From: Scatophagus argus
Taxonomy: Eukaryota; Chordata; Actinopteri; Scatophagidae
Length of the DNA: 64,000 nucleotides
Reading direction: 5' to 3'
Assembly: GCF_020382885.2 (NCBI RefSeq)
Contig: NC_058507.1
Coordinates: forward strand, 3,361,715 to 3,425,714
The position numbers and the translations under genes are program-made. Positions within the stretch are counted from its first letter, which is position 1, and each line of letters begins with the position of its first letter. Shown in pieces: positions 49,609 through 64,000 of this stretch. Below the pieces are notes generated by a model that saw nothing but the letters and a program-made list of their open reading frames with translations, was not told the DNA's origin and did not search any database.

Positions 49609-49731
49609 ATGTCGTTTGCCAGTGACAAACTGTACAAAGAGTACTTGCTCCGCAAAATGCCGACCATAGTGTCCAAGGTGAAAGTGAGAGAGATTGTGCC
49701 CCACCTGCCGTGCTTGACGGATCACGACAGG
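49609..49731 (+). CDS. mavs: mavs coding exon 1 (start, first half of CARD)
   Basis: The ATG directly follows acceptor TTCACAG. 41 codons; donor AGG|GTAGGT, phase 0. Confidence 0.92.
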
Positions 49732-52700
49732 GTAGGTTTCTATAGGTACAAGGATCCTGAACTGGGGTGGAGGATTGTTTGATTAGTGATGGAGTCATAT
49801 AATGTGTTGGCTTCAAAGTTTTGGTACAGATACCACAACATAAACTTTGCCTGACACTTTTCTGACCTTAAACAAAAGCTCTCAAATATTAAATTGTCTC
49901 AAACTGGATGTTCATTCATTGAAATCATCTGATGAAAGAATAACTAAATAAGATAACCGATCTGACTGAACATCTTTCAGTGACAGTTTTAAATACTTTC
50001 ACAAAAATTGTTTTGATACCCAGTCCTAATGAAAACCTTAAGTTACTTGATTACTCATTGCTCTGTTTTGATCCAGTTTGGGTTTTTGAGGCCAGTGTGT
50101 ATATTAACAACTGGGAGTTTTATTATTTCTGTTTTTTTAGAAGACATAACATCAGATCATGAACATTTCTGGATGAGGATTCTCATATTTAATCATAGGT
50201 TGGCAGGATATTGACAGTTGAGTCACTAAAAATGATCACTTTATGCTAACAATAAATTAATGTATGTGTTTTTTTCCCCTGTGCTTTCTTTTTTAAAATC
50301 AATCCTAACTGTAGGAAAACATAGAGGCAAAAAGAGAGACTTACGGGAACTACGACAGCATGGTGCTTCTCCTGGACTGTCTAAAGAGAAGAGAAAACTG
50401 GCCGGAGCAGTTCATCGATGCGCTTGAGGCGTGTGATCATGTGACTATAGCAGCTGAAGTCAGAGAAAAATACAACACTCTGAGAGGCACCAACAGTAAG
50501 TCAGCAGGTACCTGCTGTGGTGTATTACAGAGTAGAACTCAACTCATTTTGCCTTTTAAAAAATTTAGTGTATGCAAAAAGACCAGAAAATATTTAGCAC
50601 TGCACTGCTAATTCATATTTGTCGGGTTTGCCCGTGATCCGAGTAGTGTGTTGTGAGACATTCATGAAATATTTTACCCTTAAATGAAATCAAGTCTTAT
50701 CTAAGTTTGTGTAATTAACCAGGTTACTTTAACAGACGTAGATGGTTAGTGCAGTGTCTGTGCCAGGTTTCAGGTTAGCCTTCTGCCAAAGAAGTGTTGA
50801 ACAGGACCACACTGATGCGGCCAACCCCCCCAAAAATATCAATATGATTTCATGAACAGCCTTTAAAATGTCAAGTGTGGATCTAAAAGTTTAATATTAT
50901 CATTATTATCTCATATGCTGTGCTTTATAATTGACCGTGTGATCACTTGAGTTCTGTTTTTTTGACCCAGCAGTCATTTGGAAACAAAATCTTTGCATAA
51001 AGTTGATGGAAGAAATGTTATGTTTTTAGTTTATTTTTTGGTCCCAACGTGATTGCTGACAGTTCAGTCATCTCTGTTCGTACATGCACGAAGTGTTCAC
51101 TGGCGAGCGAGTGTGTACTGTGTCTCCGTACTGTCTGACCTTCAGAGACATCTCAGGACTCTGCACTGAGTTGTGAGATATCTCTGAAGGCGTGTGGGAG
51201 AATCATCGTCCTTTTGGCTTCAGTAGCTGAGGACGAGGCTCCAAATTCCAAAATCATCAACATATACATTTTCAGGCTATGATGCACTGTTAAGCCTTGA
51301 CAGCAAAGAGTGAATAAGATCATTTACATTCTGAAAGGCCTTACTCTTTATATTGAGTTTATGTTTCTGTTGCATATTTGGCTCCCCTTTAATGTTTGAT
51401 TTTTCTGTTCTCTGAATATTCACTAATGTGTATCATTATAAACTATTTTATTATAATCTTAAATCCACCTGGAGGTTTTGTGGTGTATTTCCCCAAAATG
51501 CTGCGGGGAATAACTTTATGTTTTTAAGGTCCAGTAGATATAAGTGCTGTTTTGTCTGGTAATAACAGCTCCGGTCAATGGGTAAATGATAAATGATTTA
51601 CTGTGTAGTTTCAGGGTCGGTCAGTCCTTCTGGAGCTTTGGTCATATGCATTCAAAACATCGTTTGCTTTGTCCTAGATTCCAACCCCAGCTCCCCTCCA
51701 ACGACTGTCATCCAGGCACACATCCATCCAGCACCATCTGCCGGTCGTCTGTCCGTCCCAGAGAGTGCTGGGAACAGTCATGCTGGTGTTGCTCCGCCAG
51801 CTGACGCATCAGCTCCTCTGGAGCCAGCTGCCCAGGCCTCGGCCCCTCTGGAAATCCCTGTGCAGCCACAAGCCTCCCCGAGCTCAGCAGCCCAAGTTTC
51901 TGAGGCGGTTTCCCCACCTGAGCCTGTCGCTGAGCCTCCACAATCAGCTCGGATTAAAGTGGCACCTGCTCCATCAACACCACCTCCTTCCCCCGAAACC
52001 ACACACATTCAGGCGGCTACAACAACCCCACCGCCTCAGAGGGAGATTCTTTCTCACCAGGAGCCTGAGGAAAACTCTGAATCAGACGTCCAGGATCTAT
52101 CGGGTGATAATGCTGTGATCCCCGATCAGCTGGACACAGGAAATGGCAATGTATCCATCAGCGGTGTGAACACTCCTCAGCCGTCCGGTCTTGTTGAACA
52201 GCGTGAAACAGATACTCCAGCCCACCCAGATCCTCTCCAAAAAACAACCACCTCAGACCCCGAGGTCAGGCCACCGCGGAGTCACTCTCCAGCTCAGGTG
52301 AACTCTGATGTGATGTCTTTCCGCATCATGACCCCAGAGAAGCCTCCAGTCCAGGACACCACCCCTCCGGTTTACGTAAATCCTACTCCTGTCCTGCAGC
52401 CAGAAGAGACTTCTGAACCTCCTGCCACGCAGGTGAATACCAAAATATTTTCTAATTTAAAACTATTTATTAAAGACTGATTAATGAGACGTGTTTTGAG
52501 CCTCATCAGGTGCTATGATTGGTTTGTGTTTATCTTCTGAAATTGACTTACAAGCCTCCCTTTAGCTAAAGAAGATACACAACTAAGCGACAAACCACAA
52601 GTTGGAGATCTTTTAATATCAGATTAGTCACTTTTTCATATCCTCAGTTAAAGGTGTCCTGTCCTGCTCTGTTTACATTCAGTGTCTGACAAAACTGTTT

Positions 52701-53920
52701 GTATCCCTGAGTTCAACTCATGCATTCAGTGGATTTCATTCCTCGTAAAACCTCAACAAAACTGACTTTTAAAGATTATTTCGATTTTAAATATTAAAAA
52801 TAGCTAATATTTAAAATACAAATGGTGCACTGTTTGATGGCTTTCAGACTCCTGCTTTCTTACCTTTTGCTGGCATGTTACAGCCGCCAGCTGTCGATTG
52901 CTGGATTAGTGTGAAACCTTCACACGTTCATTACGTAGTCACATGAACTTGTACATCGCACCAGCGTTTGGCTGCCACTACACAGGGTGCCTTCAGTGAA
53001 ACCTTTTACATGTATTCAGGTGTAAAACCTGAATCGTAGAACAGTTTTGACAGCTGTCTTCAACCCAACGGCACAACATTTCTGAGCTGAAACTTGTAGT
53101 GTTCTTTGCATTGCATTTACAGGTCAAGTCACATTCACACACATGACAGGTAGTCAGGATCTACACCAGCTTACCTGACTTGTATTATCACCTGCAGGTT
53201 GTTGAAAGCAGCCCACAGACAGAAGCTGCAGCCTCCCCACTGCCAGATGCTGCCACAGTGTTTCTCAGCAAGCCTGGACAACTCATGAGCACCCAACCCC
53301 AAAATCATGACAGCCCTATTGTCCCTGCACCCCACCTGCCTGTGGAGCCCTACTCGGGTAACAGCGAGCGGCTGGAAATAAGCGAAGCTGCCGTGACCTC
53401 AGCCCACATTCCCGCATGCTCTGCTGTCAGCTCCACCACCATGAATACTGTTACTGCACTGCCGTGCCAGGAGAACGGCATTGCTGTTAACCACAACGAA
53501 CCGGAGGAAAACCACTACGAGTCTCCTTGTCAGAGTTTGGAAACGCAGGATGTGCGGGTCAACGTGGTGCAAATTTCCGAGGAGCCGTCTATCCTCAATC
53601 TGGAGGGTCAGAGCTCAACACCACAAGGTCAAATCGTCAACGGCGAAGCAGCCAAAGAGATCACCTCTGCACCACCACCACCACCACCACCATGCACCAC
53701 CAACGCTGCTGATACTGTATTGAGTGTAAAGATCCCCGCCGTTGAGAACTACCACCCCTCTCAGCCTGCACCACCTGATTTTAACCCAGAGCTGAAAACG
53801 CTGCAGGGTTCAGAGGACCACACTTCCTCTCGCACCACGCCAATTAATACAAAGTACATTCTGACCGCTGCGGGAGTGGGCGCCTGTGCGCTGCTGATGG
53901 CGTGGAAGTTTAAGAATTAA
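49609..53920 (+). CDS. mavs: mitochondrial antiviral signalling protein (MAVS/IPS-1)
   Basis: Adaptor for RIG-I/MDA5 on the outer mitochondrial membrane, driving IRF3/7 and NF-kB activation. Exons 49609-49731, 50315-50495, 51678-52432 and 53198-53920 join in frame to 593 aa (human 540). An N-terminal CARD (1-95) opens MSFASDKLYKEYL and contains VREIVPHLPCLTDHDR; human has MPFAEDKTYKYI and VVEILPYLPCLTARDQ. A long Pro/Ser/Thr-rich disordered middle follows. Linear motifs: PVQDT 325-329 (TRAF2/3-type PxQxT; human PVQET), RLEIS 411-415 (pLxIS IRF3-docking), PEENHY 455-460 (TRAF6-type; human PEENEY). A C-terminal tail anchor lies at about 572-589 (YILTAAGVGACALLMAW) with a basic KFKN end. Outside the CARD, the motifs and the anchor, the protein is not conserved. 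The next gene, pank2, is also its human neighbour, supporting the call. Confidence 0.94.
50315..50495 (+). CDS. mavs: mavs coding exon 2 (second half of CARD)
   Basis: Acceptor ACTGTAG|GAAAAC; donor ACA|GTAAGT, phase 1. Encodes ENIEAKRETYGNYDSM and RRENWPEQFIDALEACDH, the later helices of the CARD. The frame stays open into the intron up to 50611. Confidence 0.92.
51678..52432 (+). CDS. mavs: mavs coding exon 3 (proline-rich region, PVQDT)
   Basis: Acceptor GTCCTAG|ATTCC; donor CGCAG|GTGAAT, phase 0. Pro/Ala/Thr-rich and probably disordered; the TRAF motif PVQDT is encoded at 52346-52360. Confidence 0.92.
53198..53920 (+). CDS. mavs: mavs coding exon 4 (pLxIS, TRAF6 motif, tail anchor)
   Basis: Acceptor CCTGCAG|GTTGTT; stop TAA at 53918. 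RLEIS is encoded at 53369-53383 and PEENHY at 53501-53518. A (CCA)7 tract at 53672-53692 encodes seven prolines. It ends with the membrane anchor. Confidence 0.92.
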   Translation, partial: VVESSPQTEAAASPLPDAATVFLSKPGQLMSTQPQNHDSPIVPAPHLPVEPYSGNSERLEISEAAVTSAHIPACSAVSSTTMNTVTALPCQENGIAVNHNEPEENHYESPCQSLETQDVRVNVVQISEEPSILNLEGQSSTPQGQIVNGEAAKEITSAPPPPPPPCTTNAADTVLSVKIPAVENYHPSQPAPPDFNPELKTLQGSEDHTSSRTTPINTKYILTAAGVGACALLMAWKFKN

Positions 53921-55137
53921 GGGGCTTTAATACCTTTTAAAGGAAGAGAAGATTAGGCTTTAAGGCTTTGGAAAGAGGATCTTCAGGGTATGGTGCCTTA
54001 TTGTAGTCACTTGCTTGCCGTGGCTTGAGGCAGCTGATCAATAATTACCTAGAGAAATAACATCTGATTTGCCAGACCTTTGATCATGCCATTAATTACA
54101 AGTCAGTTATTGAGTTGCACTGAGTTTTATCATTTTCACATCGAATCTAGGTGAAAAAAAAACAAATCTACCCTTCTTATTCTGCTTGTGGACCTTGGTT
54201 AAGATCTCAGGTTATTTATGCACTTGCTGCAAATCTGTGGTGTGTGGGTGAAGGTAAACTGATGCTGTTTATTAAGCATGGAAATGTTTGTATGTTCACC
54301 TGTCTGATAAGCACTTTCTAGATAAGACTGTTGGCTGCCGTCCCTTAAGGACTGGTCTGCTGAGAACCTGACTTTTTCTGGATGTGAACTGTGAGAAAAT
54401 GATGATGGCGCTGTAAACGATGGCTAGTGCACTCTCTGTATTTATTTGTACATTTATATGTAGATTATATGTAATATAAAGGTATAAAATTTGATATTTT
54501 AAGAAACACCAAGGTGTCAGAAACATTCCCAAGCAGTTATGATGTCTCAGCACCGTTTAATCAAGTGGACGGTTTGTTTCTTTCTGAGCTGCAAAGCAGC
54601 AGGAAGGAGCTGCCAGCACATCAGCTGCACACTCAATTGGATTTTTTAACGGTCATTTTGGCTAATTTCTTCCTCTTTGATGTTTGAAGAGATGTAGTAA
54701 ATGTTGTCTGTTTTAATGCCTAAAAGTGTACAATCAGAATTGTAAATGAGCAGATCTTGCTGTGCTCTGGCAGCCGCTGGTCCAGACAAGCGATGATGTT
54801 CTTTCTGACTGTTAGCAGCTTAAAATGTTGAGGCCACATTTTATTTTTTCATGTTTCTCCTTCTCCTTCTCTTTTAACGTTTTGACTGTTATGTTCTTTG
54901 AGATAAGATTTTATTGTAAATAGTACTGTCAATACATGAAATATCACATTAAAAAAAATAAAAAAAATTTAGAAGGTTTTGCACAATTTAGGTGGATTTT
55001 TGAGCTTCAGGGATGCTTTTTCGATGAAATGTGTCATTATTATGATGCACATGTAATTTGTAATCTTAGTTTAATTTTTAGCCCAGTTCTCATGCACGCG
55101 TCTCTCTGGCTGTGCACTTGGAAATAACATCAATAAA
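53921..55137 (+). other. mavs 3' UTR
   Basis: About 1.2 kb of AT-rich sequence with no coding signal, ending at a consensus poly(A) signal. Several ATTTA and TTTTATT stretches could influence mRNA stability. Confidence 0.65.
55132..55137 (+). terminator. poly(A) signal of mavs
   Basis: AATAAA in CATCAATAAACCTGAAATCA, followed by GTGTTGCGTGTGAATGTTG, a GT-rich downstream element. An earlier weak candidate is the A-rich run near 54945-54968. Confidence 0.65.
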
Positions 55138-55499
55138 CCTGAAATCATAGGAAAAAGTGTTGCGTGTGAATGTTGAATTTCCTTCAGTGAAACCACACAT
55201 TTGTCAACTCAGAACACAGAACAGTGCTGACAGAAAACTTAATCAAGTCTAAACTGAAAAAGACAAATGAACGACACCTTTTGCACTTCAATTACCTCAC
55301 TAATTTATGAACTGAGTACATTTTTATGACGAGCAGAACAATAAAACTTCTTCTATGTTGTTGGAGCTGGTCGGGTGCATGATGTCGGGTTTTGCACATG
55401 TACTCTTCATGATTTGTTTGGGGTTAAAAAATACTGCGTGTTTCACCTTTACATTTATGCATACATGATGTACTTTTAGTGTGACCTATAGAAAAATGT

Positions 55500-55774
55500 A
55501 ACATCATCTTCCTTTTAAAATTCTTCTCGGGGCTGACGTATTCGCAATCTGATTGGTTCTCGAGTCCGTCAATCAGCTACTGGCCCCGCCCACCTCACTC
55601 TGACAGCGAACATGAAAAGGACATGTAGCCGGGCGCTGTAACGACACGGCTACTGAGCTAGCCAATTAGCTAGCTTCTAAAGCTTTGGGCTTCTTAGTCC
55701 ACAGAAATCATTGACGTGTGGTGGTTTAATCTATCATAAACTACAAGCTTATGTGTAGCTAATTTGTCATTTCA
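55500..55774 (+). promoter_or_regulatory. pank2 promoter and 5' UTR
   Basis: CRE-like TGACGTA (55534-55540), inverted CCAAT box ATTGG (55552-55556) and GC box CCCCGCCC (55584-55591) are grouped within 60 bp, with no TATA box. Only about 360 bp separate the mavs poly(A) signal from this start, so the two genes are tightly packed head-to-tail. Upstream ATGs lie between the GC box and the coding start (see findings). Confidence 0.6.
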
Positions 55775-60659
<4,885 letters not shown>

Positions 60660-61595
60660 ACCGTCCAAACTACATCCAAAGAGCAACTTGTCAATCTGCT
60701 GCAGAGACCATGAGCACTTTAAACTGTTCAGAAGTAATTCCACAGTGGGATGTTCTGCCAGCCACCGGCCAGTTACTGGACAGTTTCGGGTGTGGCAGGC
60801 AAACTCTCACGCATTTAGAGGGCCTGTTACGTTGTCAGAAATCAAGCTGTGTTGTCTAATGTTGATTCATATCTGCTGTTGTGGTCAGCGGATAAACGTT
60901 CTGACCAAAGTCACCGTCTGCAGAACCTTTCACAAACAAGCCAAGTTCACTCTGAAACATCTCAAGGAAATTTCACCGCGGCTGCCTGAAATACTGCTAG
61001 TCAAAAAGGTCTCCTCGTCACGTTGTCCTGTTTGTGGACTGAACTCCCCCTCGGGGGGTGTCAAGTCCCGGGCCAAATATTTACAAGTAGTTTTTGTGGT
61101 TTATTTTACTCTACTGAGGTACCAGGTGGATGGGAGTTTGTTTAATTGGACTGTGCTGTATGAGGTTATAAAATACAGTACATAAAAACAATCAACTCAA
61201 ATCAAAACAAAAATGAACGATTTTAACTGCAGAATATGTTGTTGATTGGTCTCTAAACAACACAGTCTGAACACAGATGTTAGATTTACTCTCATAAAAG
61301 ACAATTTTTTATTTGAGAAGTTGGAAGCAGCAATTTTTATTTCATTTTATCTTATTTTATTTTTGACATTTTTTGTGATTATGTTGCAGATTATCTGTCT
61401 CGATATCCACTGACCCTTTCATCTCCACATACCTGCAGCTCTGAATGAAGTCAAACAACACTTCTCCATGTTGGAAAAGTCATGGATGATCTCTCTAGAG
61501 CAGACGCGATTAAACTGTAATACTGTGAAGTATTCACTACCTGTTCAGTGTACTAGAGCTCGGCTCAGCTGAGATGTTGCTGTAGTGCTTCTGTG
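60660..61595 (+). other. pank2 3' UTR (extent uncertain)
   Basis: No coding sequence. The first plausible poly(A) hexamer is ATTAAA at 61509-61514, followed by GTAATACTGTG; the choice is weak and a longer transcript is possible. Confidence 0.4.
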
Positions 61596-61946
61596 TAGGG
61601 CTGCAACTAATGATTGTCTTCATTGTCAATTAATCTGCCAATATTTTCATGATTATTTGATTAATCTTTCAGTCTAAAAAATGTCAAAAAAAAGAGGATA
61701 AAAAAGAAAAATGCCCAATTTCTGAAGTGAAATCTTCAAAGTGTTTCTTTTTGTGCAGCCAACATGCAAACCTTTCATTCGCAGTCATAAATGACAAAGA
61801 AAAGGAGCAAATCCTCACATTTAAAGAGGTGGAACCACCGAATGTTTGACATTTTTAGCTTGAAAATGACTGAGGACTGAGACGATTAATCGATTAGGAA
61901 AATTGTGTGTCTAATTGATCGTTTTTGGCTATTTGTTGCAGCTCTA
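61596..61946. mobile_element. hAT-like MITE (TAGGGCTGCAAC type), 351 bp
   Basis: The ends TAGGGCTGCAACTAATGATT and, inverted, TAGAGCTGCAACAAATAGCC form terminal inverted repeats. The interior has GATTAATCTTTCAGTC and GAGACGATTAATCGATTAGG. No clear target duplication remains. Same family as 2938-3244, 4011-4137 and 34332-34545. Confidence 0.7.
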
Positions 61947-63087
61947 CTCCGATCCATCTGGTACTCTTCATAAGCTGAAAGAAAACACTGTGAGTCATTC
62001 ACAACCATTTATTGACTCGCATTTAACACTCATTTGACACCAGAATTAAGATATCAGCAGTTCATAAGTCGTATTCTTTAATGGAGGTACTCACGATAGA
62101 ATGTAGATTCATTCTGACACTATAGATGTTAAAGGTTTACTATAAACGCTTCTTAGCTTGCCTCAGGAGATCTAGATGATCTGTCAGTGTTGGCGTTAGT
62201 TGGATTTTACTGTAAAGTGTGAGTGATTTAAGTCCCTTCCTGACCCCAAACGTCTGCCCTGCTGAAGTGCCCTTGAGCCACTGCGTCCCCTTCCTCATGA
62301 AGCGACATCAGCGCAAGTGGAAACATACTGATAAGTATGAAACTAGAAAATGGAGGTTAAAGTTACAGCGTTATATCAGTGGTTTACTCCCATGTTCAAG
62401 AATTTAAAAAAAGGGGGACTTTTAATCCAGAAACTTGCTGCAGGCCTCCAGTGGAGGGTTTCAGAGCCCAAAGCATTTCTGTCTGCTTGAACAGGCTCAG
62501 TATGCACTTAAATGTTAATGTATGGATTCTGTTGTTCATCTTGGTCAGTGTCCCTGAGGCTTTTGTTCTTCCAGAGCAATTAAGCAAGGTGGACATTTTT
62601 TTTAACCTTGTACCTCTGATGTTTGTGTGTTTATCAGAGTCGCTGTTTGTCCCATCATTACATTTAATGCTTTTTCTGTCCCATTTTAATGTCATCTGTT
62701 TGGTAATCAGTCCATTGATTGATTACAGGGACCATAATGAACCCTTAGCTACCTATAAGAGATTTGACCCCAAACCAGTTGGAAGTGAAGTGGGCTGTTA
62801 CAGCTTGTATATACACTGTGAGTTAAGTGCCTGTGATTTAAAATGAGAAGAGCTGATGTGTGATTCTCAGGTTATCCTTCTGTCGTTTGCTTCCACATTT
62901 TAAAGGAAACTTACTTTGTTGTAACGGAGTGATCACAAATTTCTTATCACATTGTCCCTATAAAATACTTTTTTTTCATATCTCTGACTGTTCTGTGTGT
63001 TTTTGTGGGATAATTTTAAGATAAACATCTGACATTTTTTTGAAATAAGTTTATTTCTGTACTGCTGCTTATGCAATGTTTGCTCAC

Positions 63088-63172
63088 GAGGAAGCGGGCG
63101 ATAATTCGACGCGACGATCGAAATAAGTCGCAGGCGATGTCGTGCGATGTGTTCGTTCGACGCAGACGAACA
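63088..63172. repeat. CpG-dense inverted-repeat patch
   Basis: About 15 CpG dinucleotides in about 85 bp within CpG-poor sequence. It includes the short inverted repeats TTCGACGCGACGATCGAA and GTTCGT...ACGAAC, and GCGATGTCGTGCGATGT. It may be a young mobile-element piece; family unknown. Confidence 0.5.
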
Positions 63173-63211
63173 TGGGAAACCTTCCCAAAAAACACACTAA
63201 TTATTCAATCA

Positions 63212-63320
63212 GAATCAGAATCAGAATTCCTTTATTAATCCCTGGAGGGAAATTCTTGTTTCTACAGACAATTGCACATGCAGTATTCCCGACCAAGAAA
63301 GGAGAAAAGTGCAGAGTATA
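63212..63320 (-). mobile_element. LINE 3' tail fragment
   Basis: GAATCAGAATCAGAATTCCT then TTATTAATCCCTGGAGGGAA; reversed, this is the common (GATTCT)n tail with the AGGGATTAATAAAGGAATTC end of truncated fish non-LTR elements. Confidence 0.6.
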
Positions 63321-64000
63321 AAAATAGGATAAACCAAAGGTTCATTTAAAAGGCATACTATCTTTTCTGAGGCCACAGTTTGCTTTTTAATTTCTAAAGA
63401 TAAGAGTTAAATGTCAAATCACCGCTTCAGCTTCCTATGGAGAAGTTTAGGACTGCAGGTTTTAATATTTTACTGACTTTACAGTCAAGACATTTTTACA
63501 AGAGTTTTATTTGCAGGGGTTTTTTCCCTTCCGTCGGACACGTTGCGCCTCGTCGGGCACGTAGCCTGCGTGTGAAAATAAGTGAAATTCCCGGGGTTTT
63601 TTGGCAGCAGGAGAAGACGGGCTGTTACGGAACAATCCATGAAAGAGTTAGTGTCCTTCCAGGGAATAAATCCAGCCCACTTCGGCCTCGCAGCCTCCTC
63701 CTCTTCCTCCCCCGCTCAGTGAGGGCTGCACAGCTGGCAATTTACAGACAATAACGCCGTAAGGAGTAATTGGCTGCTGGGTGCACCGCTGCCCCGCAAA
63801 CTGGACCCGCGTTTGATTGATGGGGGAGATGAATTAGAAGAAGAACTGGGATATTAATTAAGGATTTGGGGTTTGTTTTTTTGGAGCTGGTGGGGAGTTT
63901 AGTTTATGAACCTCTGAGATCACCAGCACTGAAGACCCAGCTGCCTTCTCTCCACTGGAGCCGTTATAACCTCCTCATACCGGGAACGTAAGGTAACATT

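Larger units (their letters stand above)
61947..64000. other. spacer downstream of pank2
   Basis: No gene recognised. It includes the CpG-dense patch (63088-63172), a LINE tail (63212-63320) and, at the right edge, moderately GC-rich sequence ending in a possible donor (GTAAGGTAAC at 63990), too little to call an exon. Confidence 0.5.

Noticed and set aside
51708-52118. Minus and alternate plus frames over mavs exon 3
   Set aside because: Shadows created by the low-complexity Pro/Ala/Gln-rich coding sequence.

Overview
The window is vertebrate nuclear DNA, almost certainly from a ray-finned fish. Genes are split by GT-AG introns, long stretches carry no genes, CA/GT microsatellites are frequent, and several interspersed repeats are of kinds widespread in teleosts. 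Four protein-coding genes and one microRNA can be supported. All protein identities were made by eye, by comparing translations with remembered human family members; no search was run.

Layout. (1) 1118-15577, minus strand: three coding exons of rab11fip5, a C2-domain Rab11 effector. Its C-terminal Rab-binding exon lies beyond the left edge, and intron 1 is about 11.3 kb. A CpG-rich promoter follows to about 15960. (2) 15961-38936: about 23 kb without a recognisable gene. It holds microsatellites, retrotransposon tails, MITE-like elements, several CTCF-like motifs and a few complex stretches that could be conserved enhancers. (3) 38937-40070, plus strand: intronless gpr151, a galanin-receptor-like orphan GPCR, with a RE1-like half site just upstream. 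(4) 40486-47399: repeat-rich spacer with a dead Rex1/Babar-like LINE and more MITE-like copies. (5) 47400-55137, plus strand: mavs, the mitochondrial antiviral signalling adaptor. It has a likely non-coding first exon, four coding exons (593 aa) and an IRF/ISRE-like element in intron 1. (6) 55775-60659, plus strand: pank2, pantothenate kinase (seven coding exons, 431 aa), with mir-103 in intron 5. (7) 60660-64000: 3' UTR or spacer with a hAT-like MITE, a compact CpG-dense inverted-repeat patch and a LINE tail.

How the parts relate. mavs and pank2 sit head-to-tail about 0.6 kb apart, which matches their adjacency in human 20p13. miR-103 inside pank2 is the ancient PANK/miR-103/107 host-gene arrangement, linking CoA synthesis to a metabolic microRNA. 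mavs encodes the signalling modules expected for RIG-I-like receptor signalling: CARD, a PxQxT motif, pLxIS, a TRAF6 motif and a tail anchor. Its intronic GAAANN repeat suggests feed-forward control by IRFs. I see no wholly new biological system. The points most worth checking are the mavs IRF element, the short linear motifs of mavs, the altered microswitches and conserved C-tail of gpr151, the CTCF-like cluster, the pank2 N-terminus and the CpG-dense patch near 63.1 kb.
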